The position numbers and the translations under genes were made by a program. Of a stretch of DNA of 64,000 nucleotides, positions 8,642-18,131 are shown piece by piece. The notes beneath the pieces are model-generated. The model was not told the origin of the DNA and made no database searches. It was given only the letters and a program-made list of their open reading frames with translations. The DNA comes from Faecalibacter rhinopitheci. Lineage in GTDB: Bacteria > Bacteroidota > Bacteroidia > Flavobacteriales > Weeksellaceae. The stretch covers positions 528,971-592,970 of the forward strand of contig NZ_JADGIK010000001.1 in the NCBI RefSeq assembly GCF_015234135.1, written 5' to 3'. Position 1 is the first letter of the stretch. Each line of letters opens with the position of its first letter.

Positions 8642-9820
8642 ATGAAAGAAGTTGTTATTGTCTCGGCTGTTCGTACAGCTATGGGATCTTTTTTAGGAAG
8701 TTTATCAAATGTTCCTGCTACAGATTTAGGTGCTACAGCTATAAAAGGTGCTTTAAATAAAATTAATCTTGACCCTAAATTAGTTGATGAGGTTTACATG
8801 GGAAATGTTTTGCAAGCCAATGAAGGTCAAGCACCAGCAAAGCAAGCAATGATAAAAGCTGGAATTCCTAACACAGTTCCTGCAACAACCGTGAATAAAG
8901 TTTGTGCTTCAGGGATGAAAGCTGTAATGTTTGCAACACAAGCAATTCGCTTAGGAGATGCAGATGTTGTTGTAGCCGGAGGTATGGAAAATATGTCTAT
9001 GGTACCTTTTTATTCTCCAAGCGCTCGTTCTGGAAACAAGTATGGAAATACTGTTTTATTAGACGGAATTGTTGCTGATGGTTTACAAGATGCTTATAGC
9101 AAAGAAATGATGGGTACTTGTGGAGACGCAACTGCTAAAAAATACAATGTAACGCGCGAGCAACAAGACGAATTTGCTATCAATTCTTATAATAAATCTG
9201 CAGCAGCTTGGGAAACAGGTAAATTTGAAAATGAAATTGTTCCTGTAGAAATTCCACAACGTAAAGGTGAACCTGTTATCTTTAAAGAAGATGAAGAATA
9301 TAAAAATGTTAATTTTGATAAAGTTCCAGGATTACGCGCAGTATTCTCTAAAGATGGAACTGTAACTGCAGCTAACGCCTCAACAATTAATGATGGTGCA
9401 TCTGCGTTAGTACTTATGTCATTAGACAAAGCAAATGAACTAGGTTTGAAACCTTTAGCAAAAGTAACAGCCTATGCAGATGCCGCTCACGAACCAGAAT
9501 GGTTTACTACAGCTCCTGCAAAAGCAGTAGAAAAAGTATTAACTAAAGCTAATTTAAATAAATCAGACGTTGATTTCTGGGAATTTAATGAAGCTTTTTC
9601 TGTTGTAGGAATTGTTAATACACAATTATTAGGATTGGATGCTGAGAAAGTTAATGTAAACGGAGGAGCTGTTTCATTAGGTCACCCGCTTGGAAATTCA
9701 GGATCTAGAATTTTAGTAACATTATTAAATGTACTAGAACAAAACGGGGCAAAATACGGTGGTGCTGCGATCTGCAATGGTGGAGGTGGTGCATCTGCAA
9801 TGATTATTGAAAAACTTTAA
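8642..9820 (+). CDS. Acetyl-CoA C-acetyltransferase (thiolase)
   Basis: 392 residues, standard thiolase length. The nucleophilic Cys is in NKVCASGMKA (about residue 88), followed by GGMENMS, the NEAF motif, GGAVSLGHPLGNSGSR with the catalytic His, and the C-terminal CNGGGGASAMI with the second catalytic Cys. It condenses two acetyl-CoA to acetoacetyl-CoA or cleaves 3-ketoacyl-CoA; the sequence looks like the AtoB/PhaA type, but direction cannot be told. It is a single gene with its own terminator. Confidence 0.95.
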   Translation: MKEVVIVSAVRTAMGSFLGSLSNVPATDLGATAIKGALNKINLDPKLVDEVYMGNVLQANEGQAPAKQAMIKAGIPNTVPATTVNKVCASGMKAVMFATQAIRLGDADVVVAGGMENMSMVPFYSPSARSGNKYGNTVLLDGIVADGLQDAYSKEMMGTCGDATAKKYNVTREQQDEFAINSYNKSAAAWETGKFENEIVPVEIPQRKGEPVIFKEDEEYKNVNFDKVPGLRAVFSKDGTVTAANASTINDGASALVLMSLDKANELGLKPLAKVTAYADAAHEPEWFTTAPAKAVEKVLTKANLNKSDVDFWEFNEAFSVVGIVNTQLLGLDAEKVNVNGGAVSLGHPLGNSGSRILVTLLNVLEQNGAKYGGAAICNGGGGASAMIIEKL

Positions 9821-9840
9821 GCTCAATATTTTTTAAAATT

Positions 9841-9868
9841 AAAAGACGCCTGTAAAAAGGCGTCTTTT
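9841..9868. terminator. Terminator after thiolase
   Basis: Ten-base perfect stem AAAAGACGCC/GGCGTCTTTT with an 8-base loop and A/T tails on both sides. Confidence 0.85.
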
Positions 9869-9946
9869 AATTTTAATGGGCATAATTTATCATTATAAAA
9901 TAATAAAAACAAACATTTATACACTAAATGGTTTCAAAACCTTTTA

Positions 9947-9954
9947 TATATTTG
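9947..9954 (+). promoter_or_regulatory. -7 promoter box of accA (TATATTTG)
   Basis: Exact TAnnTTTG match 22 bases before the accA ATG. No perfect -33 TTTG at the usual spacing. Confidence 0.6.
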
Positions 9955-9976
9955 TTGGTAAGAACAAAAACGCATT

Positions 9977-10930
9977 ATGGAATATTTAGATTTTGAACAA
10001 CCTATTCAAGAGTTAGAAGAGCAATTAAAAAGCTGTCAGATTCTAGAAGATGGAGGCGCTGTAAATATCAAACAAGCGTGTGTTGAAATTGAAATTGCAA
10101 TTGAAAATAAAAAGAAGGAAATTTACGGAAACTTAACTCCTTGGCAACGTGTGCAATTATCTCGCCATCCTTCACGCCCATATACATTAGACTATGCTTA
10201 TGCTATCACAGACAATACATTCGTGGAAATCCACGGTGACCGTACGTTTGGTGATGACAAAGCTATGGTTGGTGGAATGGGAAAAATCAATGGGCAAACT
10301 TTTATGATCATTGGTCAACAAAAAGGAAAAAATACAAAAGAGCGTCAATATCGTCGTTTCGGAATGTCTAATCCTGAAGGTTACCGTAAAGCTTTACGCT
10401 TAATGAAATTAGCAGAGAAATTCAACATTCCTGTAATCACATTAGTAGATACTCCGGGTGCTTATCCTGGTTTAGAAGCAGAAGAACGTGGACAAGGTGA
10501 AGCGATTGCCAAAAACATCTATGAAATGTTAAAACTTGAAGTTCCAATCATTACAGTAGTAATTGGTGAAGGAGCTTCTGGAGGTGCATTAGGAATTGGT
10601 GTAGGAAACAAAGTATTTATGTTAGAGAATACTTGGTATTCGGTAATTTCCCCTGAAAACTGTTCTACAATTTTATGGAGAACATGGGAATATAAGCAAC
10701 AAGCTGCCGCTCAAATGAAACTTACTGCTCCTGATATGTTAGAATTAGGTTTAATTGAGGATGTGATCAAAGAACCACTTGGTGGTGCTCATTATAAGCC
10801 AGAGTTAGCTTACACAAACTTAAAAAGCAAAATATTATCTACTTATGAAGAGTTGAAAAAATTAACTCCTACAGAATTAAAGAAACAACGTCAAGAACGT
10901 TTCATTAATTTTGGAGAATTTTCAGGATAA
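9977..10930 (+). CDS. accA: Acetyl-CoA carboxylase carboxyltransferase subunit alpha
   Basis: 317 residues, usual length. AccA pairs with AccD to move the carboxyl group from biotin to acetyl-CoA, the first step of fatty-acid synthesis. Visible hallmarks: [100 protein letters not shown] and [14 protein letters not shown]. It is a single gene between a TAnnTTTG box and a strong terminator; accD is elsewhere. Confidence 0.98.
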   Translation: MEYLDFEQPIQELEEQLKSCQILEDGGAVNIKQACVEIEIAIENKKKEIYGNLTPWQRVQLSRHPSRPYTLDYAYAITDNTFVEIHGDRTFGDDKAMVGGMGKINGQTFMIIGQQKGKNTKERQYRRFGMSNPEGYRKALRLMKLAEKFNIPVITLVDTPGAYPGLEAEERGQGEAIAKNIYEMLKLEVPIITVVIGEGASGGALGIGVGNKVFMLENTWYSVISPENCSTILWRTWEYKQQAAAQMKLTAPDMLELGLIEDVIKEPLGGAHYKPELAYTNLKSKILSTYEELKKLTPTELKKQRQERFINFGEFSG

Positions 10931-10951
10931 TTATTATTTATAATAACAAAT

Positions 10952-10990
10952 AAAACGAGATATTTATACTTTAAATATCTCGTTTTTTTT
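10952..10990 (+). terminator. Terminator after accA
   Basis: A 15-bp stem from 10952-10966 and 10972-10986 with a 5-base loop, followed by eight T. The dnaB promoter box begins only four bases later. Confidence 0.9.
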
Positions 10991-10993
10991 ATG

Positions 10994-11001
10994 TAATTTT
11001 G
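10994..11001 (+). promoter_or_regulatory. -7 promoter box of dnaB (TAATTTTG), start nearly leaderless
   Basis: Exact TAnnTTTG match ending only seven bases before the dnaB ATG at 11009. Since transcription starts a few bases after this box, the mRNA would begin at or within a few bases of the start codon. It is squeezed directly behind the accA terminator. Confidence 0.6.
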
Positions 11002-11008
11002 CCTTCTT

Positions 11009-12619
11009 ATGGAACAAGCAAATAGTTATCAAAATACAAATGCATCGCCTAACAAAATGGTTGGATTGGAGCGTGGTAAATTACCTCCTCAAGCCATTGA
11101 TTTAGAGCAGGCAATTCTTGGTGCTATGATGATTGATAAGAAAGGGTTAGATGAAGTTATTGATATTCTTACACCCCAATTCTTCTATCGTCCAGAGCAT
11201 CAAGCAATTTATGCTGTGATTCAAAGATTATTCAATGAATCTCAACCGATTGATTTGTTAACCGTTGCCAATGAACTTAAGTCGGAGGGAAAGCTAGATA
11301 TGATTGGAGGAGATTATTATCTTATCCAGTTAACTCAAAGAGTTTCTTCTGCTGCGCATATTGAATATTATGCACGTATTATTCAAGAAAAATTTATTTT
11401 AAGACGATTAATTGAAATTTCTTCTCAAGTAATTGAAAAATCTTACGATGATACTGCTGATGTTTTTGATCTTTTAGATTATTCTGAAAGTAAATTATTT
11501 GAGATTACTGAAGGTGGAATTAAAAGAAGTTATTCTGAGGCCAAATCATTAGTACAAGATGCGATTCAGAAAATCACAGAAATGTCTAAAAAAGAAGGGA
11601 TGTCTGGATTATCTTCTGGTTTTACAGAAATTGATAAAATAACTTCTGGTTGGCAAGAATCAGATCTTATTATTTTAGCTGCCCGCCCTGGTATGGGGAA
11701 AACTGCATTTATATTATCTATGGCAAAAAATATGGCTGTAGACCAAAATATTCCTGTAGCCGTATTTTCATTAGAGATGTCATCTGTACAGTTAATTACC
11801 CGTATGATTTCGGGTGAAACTGGAATTTCGGGTGAAAAATTGCGTAAGGCTAAATTAGCTGATCACGAATGGAAGCAATTATATTCTAAGGTAAAAGGCC
11901 TAGAGGATGCTCCTCTTTATATTGATGATACACCTGCTCTTTCAATTTTTGATTTACGTGCAAAAGCTCGTCGATTAGTTTCACAGCATGGAGTTAAAAT
12001 GATTTTAATTGATTATTTACAATTAATGACTGCTGGTGGAAAAACTAATGGAAATCGTGAACAAGAAATTTCTATGATTTCACGATCTTTAAAGGCCATC
12101 GCAAAGGAACTTAATATTCCTGTTATTGCATTATCACAGTTATCTCGTTCAGTTGAAACTCGAGGAGGAAGTAAACGTCCATTGTTATCTGACTTACGTG
12201 AGTCTGGTGCAATCGAGCAAGATGCGGATATCGTATCTTTTATTTATAGACCTGAATATTATAAATTAGAATTTTGGGATGATGATAATTTACCGTGTGC
12301 AGGACAAGCTGAATTTATAATTGCAAAACACCGTAATGGAGCATTAGAAAATGTACGTTTACGATTTATCAACGAGCAAGCAAAATTCACCAATCTTGAA
12401 CAATCGTATGGTAATAACGATTTTGAGATTCAAAGCTCTATGAACGCGAATGAAGCTGCAGCTCAACTAAGTTCAAGAATGAATTCTTCAAATTCAGCTG
12501 CTGGTGATTTTGTCTTTGATAGTTCATTAAATTTACCAACTGGAGATCCGATGGATTCATTCAATGATTTGAGTAACTTTTCGAGTGCAATGAATAATGA
12601 CGACTCCCTTCCATTTTAA
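11009..12619 (+). CDS. dnaB: Replicative DNA helicase
   Basis: 536 residues. DnaB unwinds DNA at the replication fork as a hexamer. The N-terminal domain starts at PPQAIDLEQAILGAMMID. The RecA-like domain has Walker A in ARPGMGKTAF (about residue 229), PVAVFSLEMSS, Walker B ILIDYLQLM and the ALSQLSRSVE segment, then RESGAIEQDADI. The tail after FTNLEQSY is long, low in complexity and rich in Asn and Ser, ending NDDSLPF, which is usual in this phylum. No intein is present. The ATG is fixed by the promoter box seven bases upstream. Confidence 0.98.
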   Translation: MEQANSYQNTNASPNKMVGLERGKLPPQAIDLEQAILGAMMIDKKGLDEVIDILTPQFFYRPEHQAIYAVIQRLFNESQPIDLLTVANELKSEGKLDMIGGDYYLIQLTQRVSSAAHIEYYARIIQEKFILRRLIEISSQVIEKSYDDTADVFDLLDYSESKLFEITEGGIKRSYSEAKSLVQDAIQKITEMSKKEGMSGLSSGFTEIDKITSGWQESDLIILAARPGMGKTAFILSMAKNMAVDQNIPVAVFSLEMSSVQLITRMISGETGISGEKLRKAKLADHEWKQLYSKVKGLEDAPLYIDDTPALSIFDLRAKARRLVSQHGVKMILIDYLQLMTAGGKTNGNREQEISMISRSLKAIAKELNIPVIALSQLSRSVETRGGSKRPLLSDLRESGAIEQDADIVSFIYRPEYYKLEFWDDDNLPCAGQAEFIIAKHRNGALENVRLRFINEQAKFTNLEQSYGNNDFEIQSSMNANEAAAQLSSRMNSSNSAAGDFVFDSSLNLPTGDPMDSFNDLSNFSSAMNNDDSLPF

Positions 12620-12642
12620 AAAAAATTATTAAAATATATTCT

Positions 12643-12674
12643 AAAGGGATAAGCTTTTGCTTCATCCCTTTTTT
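12643..12674 (+). terminator. Terminator after dnaB
   Basis: AAAGGGAT pairs with ATCCCTTT, with inner AAGC/GCTT pairing, followed by T6. Confidence 0.75.
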
Positions 12675-12805
12675 AAACTAAAATGTTTAATACAATATTA
12701 TATTAATCGATATTCTTATAGATTCCATCATTAATATTTATGCGCATCACTTTTAGATAAGTAGAATAAATCTCACATTTGTAGAACAAATTAATTCATC
12801 GAATT

Positions 12806-14179
12806 ATGGCAAGTTCAATTAGAACACTTAATCCTGCTACAGGTAAAATTGAAAAAGAATTTCAACCACATACATCTCAACAAATAGATCAATATATTCA
12901 ACAAGCCGAGAATACATTTAAAATTTGGAGAAAAGAAACGTTCGAAAACCGTAAAAAGTTATTAAAATCCGTTGCTCAAAAAATGCGTCAGCAAAAAGAA
13001 CATTTAGCAAACTTAATCACTACAGAAATGGGTAAGCCTTTACGCGAAAGCCGTATTGAAGTAGATTATAGTGCTAATATTTTTGACTATTATGCGGATA
13101 ACGCAGAAGAATTCTTAAAACCAGAAACTCTAAATACTGAAAAAGGCGAAGCTGTAGTAATATCAGAACCTTTGGGTGTTATTTTAGGTGTAATGCCTTG
13201 GAATTTTCCTTTTTCACAAATTGCACGCTTTGCAGCACCAAATATAATGGCGGGTAATACTATTTTATTAAAAACTGCATCTAATATACCTCAGTGTGGA
13301 GAGGCTTTTGAAGAATTATTTAATACAAGTAATGCAATTGCTGGTATATATAAAAACTTATTGATTAGTGGAAAAGAAACTTCAGCATTAGTTGAAGACG
13401 CAAGAATACATGGAGTTTCTTTAACTGGTTCCGAAGCTGCAGGTGCTAGTATTGCGAAAATTGCAGGCGAAAATATAAAGAAATCTGTATTAGAGTTAGG
13501 CGGAACTGATCCTATGATTGTTCTAGAAGATGCTAACTTAGATAAGGTAATGGCTGGAACTATTAATGGTCGTTTAAGAAATGCAGGACAAGCTTGTACA
13601 TCATCTAAACGTATCATAGTACAAGAAAATATTTATGACCAATATCTTTCGTCATTAACTGATTATGTTAAAAACATGAAAGTAGGTAACCCAATGGAAG
13701 AAGATACAGATATGGGACCTGTAAGTTCTGAATCAGCTTTAAATACTTTATTGGAACAAGTTAATCAATCTGTAGAAAATGGTGCAAAACTTATTTTGGG
13801 TGGTCATCAAATCGGAACAGAAGGGTCTTTTATGGCACCTACTATTTTAACTGATTTAAAACCTGGAATGAAGGCTTATGATGAAGAAGTTTTTGGACCT
13901 GTTGTATGTATTATGAAAGTTAAAACCATCGAAGAAGCTATCCAAATCGCTAATGATACTAAATATGGATTAGGTGCTTCTATTTATACAGAGAATATTG
14001 AGCTTGCACAAAAATTAGCTTTAAATATTGATTGTGGAATGGTATCTATTAATAAACAAGTTTCCTCAAGTCCAGAATTGCCTTTTGGTGGAACAAAAAG
14101 ATCTGGCTATGGTAGAGAATTATCAAAAGCTGGTATTTTAGAATTTTTAAATAAAAAATTAATACTAGTTGCTAAATAA
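12806..14179 (+). CDS. NAD(P)-dependent aldehyde (succinate-semialdehyde type) dehydrogenase
   Basis: 457 residues. Motifs of the aldehyde dehydrogenase superfamily are all present: PWNFPFSQ, SLTGSEAAG (cofactor loop), LELGGTDPMIVL (general base Glu) and GQACTSSKR with the nucleophile Cys. ELPFGGTKRSGYGREL closes the C-terminus. The pattern is closest to succinate-semialdehyde dehydrogenase (GabD/Sad) proteins, which oxidise succinic semialdehyde to succinate; the exact aldehyde is inferred. No GABA transaminase lies beside it. It is a single gene with its own terminator. Confidence 0.92.
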   Translation: MASSIRTLNPATGKIEKEFQPHTSQQIDQYIQQAENTFKIWRKETFENRKKLLKSVAQKMRQQKEHLANLITTEMGKPLRESRIEVDYSANIFDYYADNAEEFLKPETLNTEKGEAVVISEPLGVILGVMPWNFPFSQIARFAAPNIMAGNTILLKTASNIPQCGEAFEELFNTSNAIAGIYKNLLISGKETSALVEDARIHGVSLTGSEAAGASIAKIAGENIKKSVLELGGTDPMIVLEDANLDKVMAGTINGRLRNAGQACTSSKRIIVQENIYDQYLSSLTDYVKNMKVGNPMEEDTDMGPVSSESALNTLLEQVNQSVENGAKLILGGHQIGTEGSFMAPTILTDLKPGMKAYDEEVFGPVVCIMKVKTIEEAIQIANDTKYGLGASIYTENIELAQKLALNIDCGMVSINKQVSSSPELPFGGTKRSGYGRELSKAGILEFLNKKLILVAK

Positions 14180-14187
14180 ATTCAATA

Positions 14188-14217
14188 AAAAAAGCGACTT
14201 AAGAAAGTCGCTTTTTT
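14188..14217. terminator. Bidirectional terminator
   Basis: A 13-bp stem AAAAAAGCGACTT/AAGTCGCTTTTTT around AAGA serves the aldehyde dehydrogenase gene and the convergent haemoglobin gene. Confidence 0.9.
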
Positions 14218-14612
14218 TATTGAATTATATTTCTATTTGCTTGCTGTTCAATTTTAAATAAAATTAAATCTCGCATTATTTTAGCTCTACTTTTTGCTTC
14301 AGTCGCAATTTCTCCTTCAAAATTTTCATCAATAATTCCATTCCATAATAAGATCCATCGATCAAAATGTTCTGGTTTCATTTTTGCTTTTTTATTAAGC
14401 ATTAAATGTGTTCTCATAGGCCACCCTTCAAAACTAGCTTTACCTAATAATACCGTTTCCCAAAACTGAATCATATGAGGTAAATGGTCTACCCAATTTA
14501 CGTCTGCAACAACCGTAAAAAAAGTTCCTATTAAATCATCTTTAATTACTAAATCATAAAAATTATGAACTAATAAAGTAATATCTTCTGTATTTGATAT
14601 ATCTTTTTTCAT
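14217..14612 (-). CDS. Group III truncated haemoglobin
   Basis: 131 residues. The 2-on-2 globin features of group III are seen: LVHNFYDLVIKDDLIGTFF (B helix with Phe-Tyr), VDHLPHMIQFWETVLLG (E-helix region with conserved Trp), a GWPMRTHLMLN segment carrying the proximal His, and FDRWILLWNGIIDENFEG, a typical group III signature. Likely roles are oxygen or nitric-oxide chemistry; no physiological partner is evident. It is divergent from rbfA, with which it shares an 80-base promoter region. Confidence 0.92.
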   Translation of the reverse strand: MKKDISNTEDITLLVHNFYDLVIKDDLIGTFFTVVADVNWVDHLPHMIQFWETVLLGKASFEGWPMRTHLMLNKKAKMKPEHFDRWILLWNGIIDENFEGEIATEAKSRAKIMRDLILFKIEQQANRNIIQ

Positions 14613-14692
14613 GTTGTAAAAATACAGCTATTTGAATATTTTTAATCACAAAAAAATGGCGTAATTTCGCTAATCATAAAAATCGATAAATT

Positions 14693-15052
14693 TTGGATAG
14701 CAATAGACAACAAAAAGTAGGAAAATTATTTCAAGAAGAATTAGCGGAAGGATTTAGAAAATGGACAAAAGAAGAGTTTCCAGGTAACCTAATTAGTGTT
14801 ACTGAAGTAAAAGTTACTCCTGATTTAAGTGTTGCAAAAATCTATGTAAGTATTTTCCCAAGTAATCGTAAAGAAGAAATCATTAAAGTAATTAAACAAA
14901 ATACTCCTTTATTTAGAGGAATTTTATCAAAAGGAGCTGGAAAAACAATGCGTATCACTCCAGAACTAATCTTTAAGCTTGATAATTCTTTAGATGAAAT
15001 TGACAAAATTGACAAAGCATTAAGAGGTCAAGGAGAAAATCCTATATTATAA
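14693..15052 (+). CDS. rbfA: Ribosome-binding factor A
   Basis: 119 residues. RbfA helps mature the 30S subunit, particularly in the cold. The family start is seen as DSNRQQKVGKLFQEELAEGFRK, then ISVTEVKVTPDLSVAKIYVSIFPS (KH-like fold) and a C-terminal MRITPELIFKLDNSLDEIDKIDKAL. The start codon is TTG: it is the only start codon after an in-frame stop upstream, and it lands exactly where RbfA proteins begin. It lies 9 bases before a LolC/E-type permease gene, an arrangement suggesting one transcript. Confidence 0.95.
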   Translation: MDSNRQQKVGKLFQEELAEGFRKWTKEEFPGNLISVTEVKVTPDLSVAKIYVSIFPSNRKEEIIKVIKQNTPLFRGILSKGAGKTMRITPELIFKLDNSLDEIDKIDKALRGQGENPIL

Positions 15053-15061
15053 TAAAAGTTA

Positions 15062-16246
15062 ATGCGTAATATTTCTTTTTACATTGCTAAGAGATACATT
15101 TTTTCTAGCTCTAACACGAATGCGGTAAACATTATTACCTCTATTGCAGTTGGTGCTATTTTAGTGGCTACAGCAGCTTTATTTGTTATTCTATCCGTTT
15201 TTTCGGGTTTAGAATCTATGAATTTAAAATTTTATAGTAATGTAAATCCTGAAATTAAAATTTCACCTGTTAAAGGGAAAGTTTTAACTGATATTAATTC
15301 GCTTGAGAATAAATTGAAAGCAAATAATGATATTGCGGCATATTCTAAGGTTATTGAAGAGAAAATTTATATTGATTACAACGGCATGCAGGATATTGCA
15401 TACCTAAAAAGCGTTGATAAAAACTTCACTAAAGTAACTAGAATAGATACTGTAGTATATGGTGGAGATTATATTGATTTTGAATTCAATGATAATTTTA
15501 TTGTGTCCAACGGTATTGCTCAGCGATTACAATTATATATAGACCCTATCAACCCGGCAACTTTGATGATGCCTAAAGCTGGTACTGGAATTATAAAAAG
15601 CGAAAGTGATGCTTTTACTAAAGCTGAGGCATATAGTACTGGAGTTTTTATCTTAAATGAGCAGTATGATAAACATATCTTTTCTACTTTAGGATTGGCT
15701 CAAGAATTATTACAATTAGATTCAATTTCTGCCTATTCTATAGAGGTAAAAACTAAAAAAGGCCAAGATTTTAATACAATTAAATCTAAACTAGAATATG
15801 AATTAGGAAGTAATTACAAAATTGAAACAAGACAAGACTTAGATTCAGCTTTTCTAAAAGTTATGAATATGGAAAATTTAATAATTTATTTAATTTTCAC
15901 ATTAGTTATCATAATTGCTTGCTTTAATTTAGCTGGGACAATTATCATCATCATACTAGATAAGACAAAAGAAATACAAACGATGTATAGCTTTGGTCTA
16001 AGTAGAACCGAAATCCGCAGAATATTTGCCTATACAGGTATAATAATTACTTTAATCGCAATGATTACAGGTTTATTAATTGCTTCTGTACTTGGTTTAT
16101 TACAAATAAATTTTGGATTAGTTATGGCTTCCGCAACTATACCATTTCCATTTGAATTTACTTTACTTAATTATATTATAGTAATTTGTACAGTAATGGG
16201 GATTGGAGGATTAGTTTCCTATTTCTTATCAAAACAAGTTAAATAA
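15062..16246 (+). CDS. ABC transporter permease, LolC/LolE (FtsX) family
   Basis: 394 residues. One membrane helix lies near the N-terminus (about residues 22-46, IITSIAVGAILVATAALFVILS), then a periplasmic domain to about residue 270, then three helices in the FtsX-type C-terminal part (LIIYLIFTLVIIIACF, IIITLIAMITGLLIASVLG and a final one). This is the layout of lipoprotein-releasing system permeases that lift lipoproteins from the inner membrane. The N-terminal FYIAKRYIFS matches the family start. The partner ATPase is not adjacent. It is probably cotranscribed with rbfA. Confidence 0.88.
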   Translation: MRNISFYIAKRYIFSSSNTNAVNIITSIAVGAILVATAALFVILSVFSGLESMNLKFYSNVNPEIKISPVKGKVLTDINSLENKLKANNDIAAYSKVIEEKIYIDYNGMQDIAYLKSVDKNFTKVTRIDTVVYGGDYIDFEFNDNFIVSNGIAQRLQLYIDPINPATLMMPKAGTGIIKSESDAFTKAEAYSTGVFILNEQYDKHIFSTLGLAQELLQLDSISAYSIEVKTKKGQDFNTIKSKLEYELGSNYKIETRQDLDSAFLKVMNMENLIIYLIFTLVIIIACFNLAGTIIIIILDKTKEIQTMYSFGLSRTEIRRIFAYTGIIITLIAMITGLLIASVLGLLQINFGLVMASATIPFPFEFTLLNYIIVICTVMGIGGLVSYFLSKQVK

Positions 16247-16275
16247 AAAAGGAAATCTTATAGATTTCCTTTTTT
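16245..16275. terminator. Bidirectional terminator
   Basis: AAAAAAGGAAATCT and its complement around TAT, with A/T tails on both strands, between the permease gene and the convergent BamA-like gene. Confidence 0.88.
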
Positions 16276-16277
16276 AT

Positions 16278-18122
16278 TTAATCCCAACGATTCCATCTGA
16301 CATGGTTTGGTTTACTAAAATCAAAATCCATTAACATAAAATCCCTATTATCAATAACGTTAGATTTTATAATATTAGAACCTTCTCCAGGTATTTTTGG
16401 ATAAAAGGAGAATGAGAATTGGAAGTTGTTAAAAATAAAGTAATCATTGGTAAACATTATTCCTAACCCTAATCTTGCTATTACCTGGTCTTTTTCAAAA
16501 AAAGAACCTTTTGTATTTCCTATTACACCTAATGCAGCATTAAAAAATGGCGAGATTCGAAATCCTAAAAATTCGTAAGGAGAATAGGATTGTGTCTGAA
16601 GTTCTACCATCAACTTCTGATTACCTATTAAATTTCGTGCACCTCTAATTCCGTCCATTCCTTCAAAATCATGTTCATTAAGTGATAACTCATCTGCAAT
16701 AATATTCCAACGGTCAAACCCTACTGTATAATTTAATTTAGAAAATTGTCTTATTTTCCATTTACCCAAATTCATTAATTTAGAAAAATATAAAGTACTA
16801 ATATCTAAAGTACCTTGGTCAGATTTTCCTTTATTAAAATATGAACCATATTCTATCTCTGCACCAAAATATCCGGTATTTATATATCCACCCATAGAAA
16901 CTTTTCCACCAAAATATAAACGCTGCAAATTTGGTCGATCTTGAAATCCACCTACTAAACTAGCAGTATGTCCTATAGCAACATCTTCATCTATACCATT
17001 ATTATAAATATAATTTTCTTTCACATAATGTCTTGAAGATAGTCCTACTCCTACTAAATAGTTTTTTTGATCAGAGAAAAAATTGACCGGATCAGCTAAA
17101 AAGTTTGGAGATTCTTTATAATTACGTTCATAGTAACGTGCAGATACAATAAGATTGGTAATATTAATATTACTCGCTTTACTTACTCTAAAAGCTTTAG
17201 CGACCCATAAATCTGTAAAATTATATTTAAAACTATGGATATCCATATCTTTTATTTCATAATCCAAAGAATCGCGAAAATAATTCTGACCTAATGTAAT
17301 CCCTCCTGCCCATTTAGCTAATGGAGAATAAAAAGGACGCGTTAATGATACACTTTTATTGAAATATTCATCTTCATTCTTAAAATAATTTACATTACCT
17401 AAAATTCTTGTTTTAGCAATATTAGGAACAGTATAGTTAAATCGATAAAGATTTTTTCCAGTTTCATAATTATGACGGAAACGATTATCAAATACATGAC
17501 CTAACCCCAGAAAATTTCGCTCTCTAATCCTAATCCCTATTTTAGAGGTAGAAACAGATCCTGTTGCTATCATACTCCAAGAATCTATCGTATTAATATA
17601 AACATCAACCGAATCATTGTTATCTGATAATTTAGGTATAATTTCAACTCTACGTAAAATTCTTTGATTACGAAGTAAACGTTCAGATTCTTTTAATTTT
17701 ACTGTGTCTAGATTTTCTTTTTTCTTGAATAGAATTAACTCTTTTATAACAAATCTCTTTGTTTTTCCATGAATTGAATTTCCAGCTTTCTCTATCCACT
17801 TCTTCGGTCGTACAGTTGTATCTTGTAAGGAATATCCAAAAGGATCATTCGTTTGTATGTAAATATTTCTGATAGGTTTTCCCTGAATAACTTTATCAAA
17901 TGGAGTTGTCTTAACGACAGAAGTAGTTTTCCTTTTCTTAAAAAGATATTTAGTATAAATCTTTCTGATTTTTGAAAATTCATGAGTTGAATCTTTGCTA
18001 ATAGATTTATTATTAATCACACTATCTTCTTCAATTTTCTGAGCACAGGTATAGGTCTCAAAAAAATTGAAAATGATGATAAAAAATAAAAATCTATAGT
18101 TTGTAAGCTGGAGTAATTTCAC
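16278..18122 (-). CDS. BamA/TamA-like outer-membrane protein (Omp85 family)
   Basis: 614 residues with a signal peptide (ending TYTCAQ). After a disordered Lys/Ser-rich stretch there is one POTRA-like part, IRNIYIQTNDPFGYS and later ILRRVEIIPKL...DSVDVYINTIDSWSM. The second half alternates short amphipathic strands with Asn/Tyr-rich turns, as in a 16-strand barrel, including RERNFLGLGHVFDNRF and GIRGARNLIGNQKLMVELQTQS. The final barrel strand region contains DFDFSKPNHVRWNRW. Its likely job is insertion or transport of outer-membrane proteins, but with fewer POTRA domains than BamA, so it is not the main BamA. The next gene upstream is a lipoprotein hydrolase only 9 bases away. Confidence 0.85.
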   Translation of the reverse strand: MKLLQLTNYRFLFFIIIFNFFETYTCAQKIEEDSVINNKSISKDSTHEFSKIRKIYTKYLFKKRKTTSVVKTTPFDKVIQGKPIRNIYIQTNDPFGYSLQDTTVRPKKWIEKAGNSIHGKTKRFVIKELILFKKKENLDTVKLKESERLLRNQRILRRVEIIPKLSDNNDSVDVYINTIDSWSMIATGSVSTSKIGIRIRERNFLGLGHVFDNRFRHNYETGKNLYRFNYTVPNIAKTRILGNVNYFKNEDEYFNKSVSLTRPFYSPLAKWAGGITLGQNYFRDSLDYEIKDMDIHSFKYNFTDLWVAKAFRVSKASNINITNLIVSARYYERNYKESPNFLADPVNFFSDQKNYLVGVGLSSRHYVKENYIYNNGIDEDVAIGHTASLVGGFQDRPNLQRLYFGGKVSMGGYINTGYFGAEIEYGSYFNKGKSDQGTLDISTLYFSKLMNLGKWKIRQFSKLNYTVGFDRWNIIADELSLNEHDFEGMDGIRGARNLIGNQKLMVELQTQSYSPYEFLGFRISPFFNAALGVIGNTKGSFFEKDQVIARLGLGIMFTNDYFIFNNFQFSFSFYPKIPGEGSNIIKSNVIDNRDFMLMDFDFSKPNHVRWNRWD

Positions 18123-18131
18123 TTCATCAAT

